DNA from: Anaerolineales bacterium UBA5069
GTDB taxonomy: Bacteria > Chloroflexota > Anaerolineae > Caldilineales > Caldilineaceae
Assembly: GCA_002415895.1 (NCBI GenBank)
Contig: DIAV01000257.1
Span: 1 to 5,267 of the forward strand
DNA: 5,267 nucleotides
Direction of reading: 5' to 3'
The notes under the pieces are model-generated. The model ran no database searches. It saw nothing but the letters and a program-made list of their open reading frames with translations, and was not told the DNA's origin. Positions 1 through 5,267 of this stretch are shown in pieces. Position 1 is the first letter of the stretch. Each line of letters begins with the position of its first letter. Both the position numbers and the translations under genes were made by a program.

Positions 1-1056
<1,056 letters not shown>

Positions 1057-1079
1057 GCGCAGGATCGCGCCGCTTGAAT

Positions 1080-1086
1080 AAAAGGG
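1080..1086 (+). promoter_or_regulatory. Candidate ribosome binding site for GTG 1094
   Basis: AAAAGGG lies 7 bases before GTG 1094, supporting the longest form of the Wzz protein. It is purine-rich but not a full GGAGG, and it competes with the site at 1112-1117. Confidence 0.45.
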
Positions 1087-1093
1087 CTGCTCT

Positions 1094-3118
1094 GTGGCAG
1101 CCGGAGTGAACGAAAGGTACACGGTGCCCGTGGCAGTGCAAACCGTTGACAACCCCCAGCGCACGCAGGTTCCGCAGCAGAACGACGCGCCAGACGATGA
1201 TGTCATCGATCTGCGCCGCTATATTGCGGCAATTGGGCGCTGGTGGCGCGAAATCCTTCTGATTGCCGTGCTGCTGGGGATTCTGGCCGCAGCCGCAGTC
1301 TGGCTGCTGACGGCACTCGACACACCCAGCTATGCCGCCTACGCCGATGTGGCAATTGTGCGCACGGTGAGCGACGTCACCTTTGACGAGCGCTTCACCA
1401 CACAGCCCGAAACCGTGGCCGCTGCCAACATTGCCGCGCGCCGCAATGCACTGCTTGCGCTGGCTGTGAGCCCTGCGCTGGCTGCGCAGGTGGCTGAAGA
1501 ACTTGGCGACAGCCTGCCCGAGAGTGCCAGCAATCCGGCTGCCTTGGCGCGCACTGTGAGCGCTGCCATGGCAACCAATGGCGGTCGCGGCGACAGTGAC
1601 CTGATTCGCATTACGGCGCGCTCCGCTGATCCCGAGCGCTCCGCACTTGTTGCCACCACGTGGGCGCGCGCCTATGTGGAGCAGGTCAATGGCGTCTACG
1701 GCAGCGTCCCCGATGACAGGCTGGCCTCGGTCGTAGCCCAACAGACAGCCGCCAGGGCCGATTATGATGCAGCGCAGGCCACTTATAGCGAGTACCTCAA
1801 GACGAGTTCCTACTGGGAGCTGTCCCGCCGTGTGGCCGATGCCGAGAATTCCATCAAAGCGCTCTATCAGGGGCGGCAGGATGCGCAGGTCGCCGCAATT
1901 GACGGCGTTGTGCAGGCGTATAGCTCGATTGCGCGCAATCAGGCCGACGAACAGGCGCGCAACATGACCGAACCCTATGCCGCCGAGCAGGCCGCCAAGC
2001 GCGCCTATGTGGTCGCGTCGATTGATGCGCTCTACGGCGGGCAGACAAGCGTGCTGGCCGATCAGGTGCAGAGCGACCAGGCTTTGCTCAGCAGCTATTA
2101 CAGCAGCTTGGCGCAGGTTACCCGCGCGCTGGACAGCGCGCAGTCGCTGCGTGCGCTGGTGAACGCCACCACGGGAGCCGATGTCCCGGGCAGCAGCGCA
2201 CTGGTGGCATCACTGCTCAAGCTGCAGGCCTTTACGCAGGCTACCGACGTCCCGCAGCCGCCGGCGCAGCAGTCCGACCTGAGCACTGGCCCCGCCTCTC
2301 TTACGGCCACGAGCGACAGTGACAACACGCCCGTCGTGGCCGTGCCCTCCACGGTGCAGACCAATCAGCCTGTTCAGGTGCAAATTGGTGCGACGCCGCT
2401 GCAGATTCAATTAAGCGATGCCGGGAGCGTGAGCCGCCAGGCGCTGCTCGATGAACTGGATGCGCTCACGGTCGTGCTGACCGAGCGGCAAACGACGCTG
2501 CAAGGCGCGATTGATGCCCTAAGCGCGCGCCTGTTGAGCGGCGATGCATATACCAATCTCTTTCCCACGGACTCCGCCGGCAGCGCGCTGGTGCAGGCGC
2601 TGCAAAATGACGCCCCGTCATTTCTCGATCAGAACGTGCTGGGCACCGGTGCTGTGACGGACACCACCGCTGCCGCGCCCGCGGGCAACGCCGCAGCCGC
2701 CGGCATGGCGCAGTTCTTCCCTGGCGCAGAATTGGCTGCCGTTGCCCAGGCGGGCAGTGCAGGGACCATTGATGTGATTGCCGCTCAGGAAGAGCAAGTG
2801 CGCTTGCTGCGTTCCCGGCTTGAGCAGGAAAATGCGCGCTTAAATGAATTGAGCAAGGCGCGCGATCTGGCGGCCACCACCTTCGAAACTGTCAGCAACA
2901 AGGTGGCCGAACTGACTGTTTCCCGTTCGGCGGCAGACAGCGAAGTGCGCTTTGCCGCGCCTGCCGTCGCGCCTGATCGCGCCGATGCCGGGCTGAACTG
3001 GAAGCTCTACGGCCTGCTGGGTGCGGCCATGGGGCTGCTGCTGGGGCTGGTGGTGGCCTTCATTGCCGAGGCCATGGGCGGCCAACCACTTCTTTCAAGT
3101 CGCAAGCAGGCCGCATAA
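1094..3118 (+). CDS. Wzz-type polysaccharide chain-length determinant / export protein, no kinase domain
   Basis: Inner-membrane polysaccharide co-polymerase of the Wzz/GNVR family, expected to set polymer length or help export. Visible order, from the GTG at 1094: an acidic cytosolic lead with the Wzz-like stretch [17 protein letters not shown] (36-52); membrane segment 1 (about 53-74); a periplasmic start ([11 protein letters not shown], 80-90); a conserved-looking region [16 protein letters not shown] (169-184); long Ala/Gln/Ser-rich helical region (about 210-380); a Pro/Gln/Ser/Thr-rich insert (about 384-432); a second Ala/Gly-rich insert (about 515-560); coiled coil (about 563-608); a [12 protein letters not shown] motif (619-630) of the proline-rich Wzz type; membrane segment 2 (about 638-658); and a 16-residue cytosolic tail. 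At 674 residues it is about twice a classical Wzz. No Walker A motif is present, so there is no fused BY-kinase. The start is uncertain: GTG 1094 follows AAAAGGG by 7 bases, but in-frame GTG 1124 follows GAAAGG by 6. Family call is good; exact role is inferred. Confidence 0.85.
   Translation: MAAGVNERYTVPVAVQTVDNPQRTQVPQQNDAPDDDVIDLRRYIAAIGRWWREILLIAVLLGILAAAAVWLLTALDTPSYAAYADVAIVRTVSDVTFDERFTTQPETVAAANIAARRNALLALAVSPALAAQVAEELGDSLPESASNPAALARTVSAAMATNGGRGDSDLIRITARSADPERSALVATTWARAYVEQVNGVYGSVPDDRLASVVAQQTAARADYDAAQATYSEYLKTSSYWELSRRVADAENSIKALYQGRQDAQVAAIDGVVQAYSSIARNQADEQARNMTEPYAAEQAAKRAYVVASIDALYGGQTSVLADQVQSDQALLSSYYSSLAQVTRALDSAQSLRALVNATTGADVPGSSALVASLLKLQAFTQATDVPQPPAQQSDLSTGPASLTATSDSDNTPVVAVPSTVQTNQPVQVQIGATPLQIQLSDAGSVSRQALLDELDALTVVLTERQTTLQGAIDALSARLLSGDAYTNLFPTDSAGSALVQALQNDAPSFLDQNVLGTGAVTDTTAAAPAGNAAAAGMAQFFPGAELAAVAQAGSAGTIDVIAAQEEQVRLLRSRLEQENARLNELSKARDLAATTFETVSNKVAELTVSRSAADSEVRFAAPAVAPDRADAGLNWKLYGLLGAAMGLLLGLVVAFIAEAMGGQPLLSSRKQAA
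1112..1117 (+). promoter_or_regulatory. Alternative ribosome binding site for in-frame GTG 1124
   Basis: GAAAGG lies 6 bases before GTG 1124, which is in frame with 1094 and would shorten the Wzz protein by 10 residues. Everything lost lies in the unstructured cytosolic lead, upstream of the DLRRY motif, so protein homology does not decide between the starts. Confidence 0.4.
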
Positions 3119-3174
3119 CGCTATTTGTGGCGGCAGCATGGCCTAGCGCCCGCATTGGGCACGCTCGTCCGCTT

Positions 3175-3179
3175 GGAGG
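3175..3179 (+). promoter_or_regulatory. Strong ribosome binding site of rfbA
   Basis: GGAGG sits 7 bases before ATG 3187. It decides the start: an upstream in-frame GTG at 3127 would add 20 residues without a comparable site, whereas RmlA proteins begin almost directly at the GIILAGG strand. It is the best Shine-Dalgarno match in the window, suggesting that rfbA is translated independently of the preceding wzz gene. Confidence 0.8.
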
Positions 3180-3186
3180 CACGCGC

Positions 3187-4089
3187 ATGAGAGGCATCAT
3201 TCTGGCAGGGGGACACGGCACGCGGCTCTACCCGTTAACACGGGCGATGAGCAAGCAGTTGCTGCCCGTCTACGACAAGCCCATGATCTACTATCCCCTT
3301 TCCATGCTCATGCTGGCGGGGATTCGCGAGGTGCTCATCATCAGCACCCCCGAGGCGCTCCCCCTCTTTCGGGATCTGCTGGGTTCGGGCGCGCAGTGGG
3401 GCATGGAGTTCCGTTACGTGGTGCAGGATCAGCCGCGCGGCCTGGCCGAGGCCTTCTTGCTCGACCGCGCCTTTGTGGATGGCCACCCCACCTGTCTGAT
3501 TCTGGGCGACAATATCTTCTATGGCCACGGCCTGCCCGCACAGTTGCGCCAGGCGGCGGCATTGCGCGATGGTGCGCTGATCTTTGCCTACCCCGTGCGC
3601 GACCCTGAACGCTACGGCGTTGTAGAGTTCGATGATAGCGGCAAAGCCATCAGCATTGAAGAGAAGCCTGTGACCCCGCGCAGCAATTTTGCCGTGCCCG
3701 GGCTCTATTTTTACGACGCCCAGGTGAGTGAGGTCGCCGCCAACCTCAAGCCATCCCCGCGCGGCGAACTGGAGATCACCGACCTCAACCGCGTCTACAT
3801 GCAGCGGGGCGCGCTGCGTGTGGAGCAGCTGGGCCGCGGCACCGCCTGGCTCGATGCCGGCACGCATGAGTCGCTGCTCCAGGCCAGCATGTTTGTGCAG
3901 GCCATTCAGGATCGCCAGGGGATGACCATCTCCTGCCCGGAGGAGATTGCCTGGCGCATGGGCTTCATTGATGATGCGCAACTGGCGGCGCTCGCGCACC
4001 CCATGCGCCAGAACCAATATGGCCAGGCATTGCTCTATGCGCTCGAGCAGAAGCGCCAGTTCCCCGCCGCTATGGCTGTTGCGGAGTAA
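3187..4089 (+). CDS. rfbA: Glucose-1-phosphate thymidylyltransferase RmlA
   Basis: Cytosolic nucleotidyltransferase joining dTTP and glucose-1-phosphate to give dTDP-glucose and pyrophosphate, the first step towards dTDP-L-rhamnose and other dTDP-deoxysugars. The 300-residue product matches the usual RmlA length of about 290-300. Motifs from ATG 3187: nucleotide-binding [11 protein letters not shown] (8-18) with Arg13; [18 protein letters not shown] (22-39) with Lys23; [11 protein letters not shown] (79-89); [11 protein letters not shown] (106-116) with metal-binding Asp108; [10 protein letters not shown] (139-148); EEKP (158-161) with Lys160; GLYFYD (172-177); [13 protein letters not shown] (192-204); and WLDAGTH (221-227) with second metal ligand Asp223. 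All expected catalytic positions are present, and the similarity to enterobacterial RmlA extends along the whole chain. The start is fixed by GGAGG at 3175-3179. RmlB, RmlC and RmlD are not in the window; the following SDR is not RmlB. The gene lies 68 bases after wzz and 10 before the SDR gene. Confidence 0.96.
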   Translation: MRGIILAGGHGTRLYPLTRAMSKQLLPVYDKPMIYYPLSMLMLAGIREVLIISTPEALPLFRDLLGSGAQWGMEFRYVVQDQPRGLAEAFLLDRAFVDGHPTCLILGDNIFYGHGLPAQLRQAAALRDGALIFAYPVRDPERYGVVEFDDSGKAISIEEKPVTPRSNFAVPGLYFYDAQVSEVAANLKPSPRGELEITDLNRVYMQRGALRVEQLGRGTAWLDAGTHESLLQASMFVQAIQDRQGMTISCPEEIAWRMGFIDDAQLAALAHPMRQNQYGQALLYALEQKRQFPAAMAVAE

Positions 4090-4091
4090 GC

Positions 4092-4095
4092 GAGG
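4092..4095 (+). promoter_or_regulatory. Ribosome binding site of the SDR gene at 4100
   Basis: GAGG lies only 4 bases before ATG 4100, a short spacer. A second purine cluster (GGAG 4083-4086) overlaps the end of rfbA 13 bases upstream. With only 10 bases between the rfbA stop and this ATG, translational coupling to rfbA is likely. Confidence 0.5.
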
Positions 4096-4099
4096 CATT

Positions 4100-5267
<1,168 letters not shown>

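Noticed and set aside
3148..3160. Small hairpin GCCC-5-GGGC between wzz and rfbA
   Set aside because: Only four base pairs, followed by a mismatch and no T-run, so it is not a convincing terminator or attenuator.
3127..3186. 20-residue N-terminal extension of RfbA starting at GTG 3127
   Set aside because: The family begins at the GIILAGG strand, and a strong GGAGG lies directly before ATG 3187, so this stretch is most likely untranslated spacer.
3947..4099. 51-residue N-terminal extension of the SDR gene
   Set aside because: It would lie out of frame inside the conserved end of rfbA. The Rossmann motif begins right after ATG 4100.

Overview
The window is a compact, single-direction (+ strand) piece of a surface-polysaccharide (capsule, exopolysaccharide or O-antigen) biosynthesis locus. 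It holds five genes, and the first and last are cut by the window edges. The DNA is GC-rich, with strong G/C preference at third codon positions. I cannot name the organism. The large Wzz-type protein with no attached tyrosine kinase, the ArnA-like SDR and the amino-sugar dehydrogenase together resemble loci I associate with Chloroflexota (Anaerolineae-like) or similar environmental bacteria, but this is an impression and not a demonstration.

Layout: (1) 1-1056, the C-terminal ~350 residues of a WbpA-type UDP-N-acetylglucosamine 6-dehydrogenase, lacking its N-terminal NAD-binding start. (2) 1094-3118, a large Wzz/chain-length-determinant protein with two membrane segments flanking a long extracytoplasmic region. 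(3) 3187-4089, RfbA/RmlA glucose-1-phosphate thymidylyltransferase, complete. (4) 4100-5104, an extended SDR whose motifs look most like the decarboxylase domain of ArnA and UDP-glucuronate decarboxylases. (5) 5101-5267, the first 55 residues of a WbpP/TviC-type UDP-GlcNAc C4-epimerase, running off the right edge.

The gaps between genes are 37, 68 and 10 bases, followed by a 4-base ATGA overlap. I see no convincing promoter or rho-independent terminator in the gaps, so the five genes probably form one transcript that extends beyond both edges. No stretch of 300 bases lacks a gene. I found no tRNA, rRNA, CRISPR, insertion sequence or long repeat.

Working together: the dehydrogenase, thymidylyltransferase, SDR and C4-epimerase make nucleotide-activated sugars (UDP-GlcNAcA, dTDP-glucose, perhaps a UDP-pentose or UDP-4-keto-pentose, and UDP-GalNAc or a GalNAcA derivative). 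The Wzz protein would control chain length or export of the polymer. No glycosyltransferase, flippase (Wzx) or polymerase (Wzy) is in the window; they would be expected nearby. Most of this is recognisable biology. The most open points are the substrate of the ArnA-like SDR and the role of the two low-complexity insertions in the Wzz protein.
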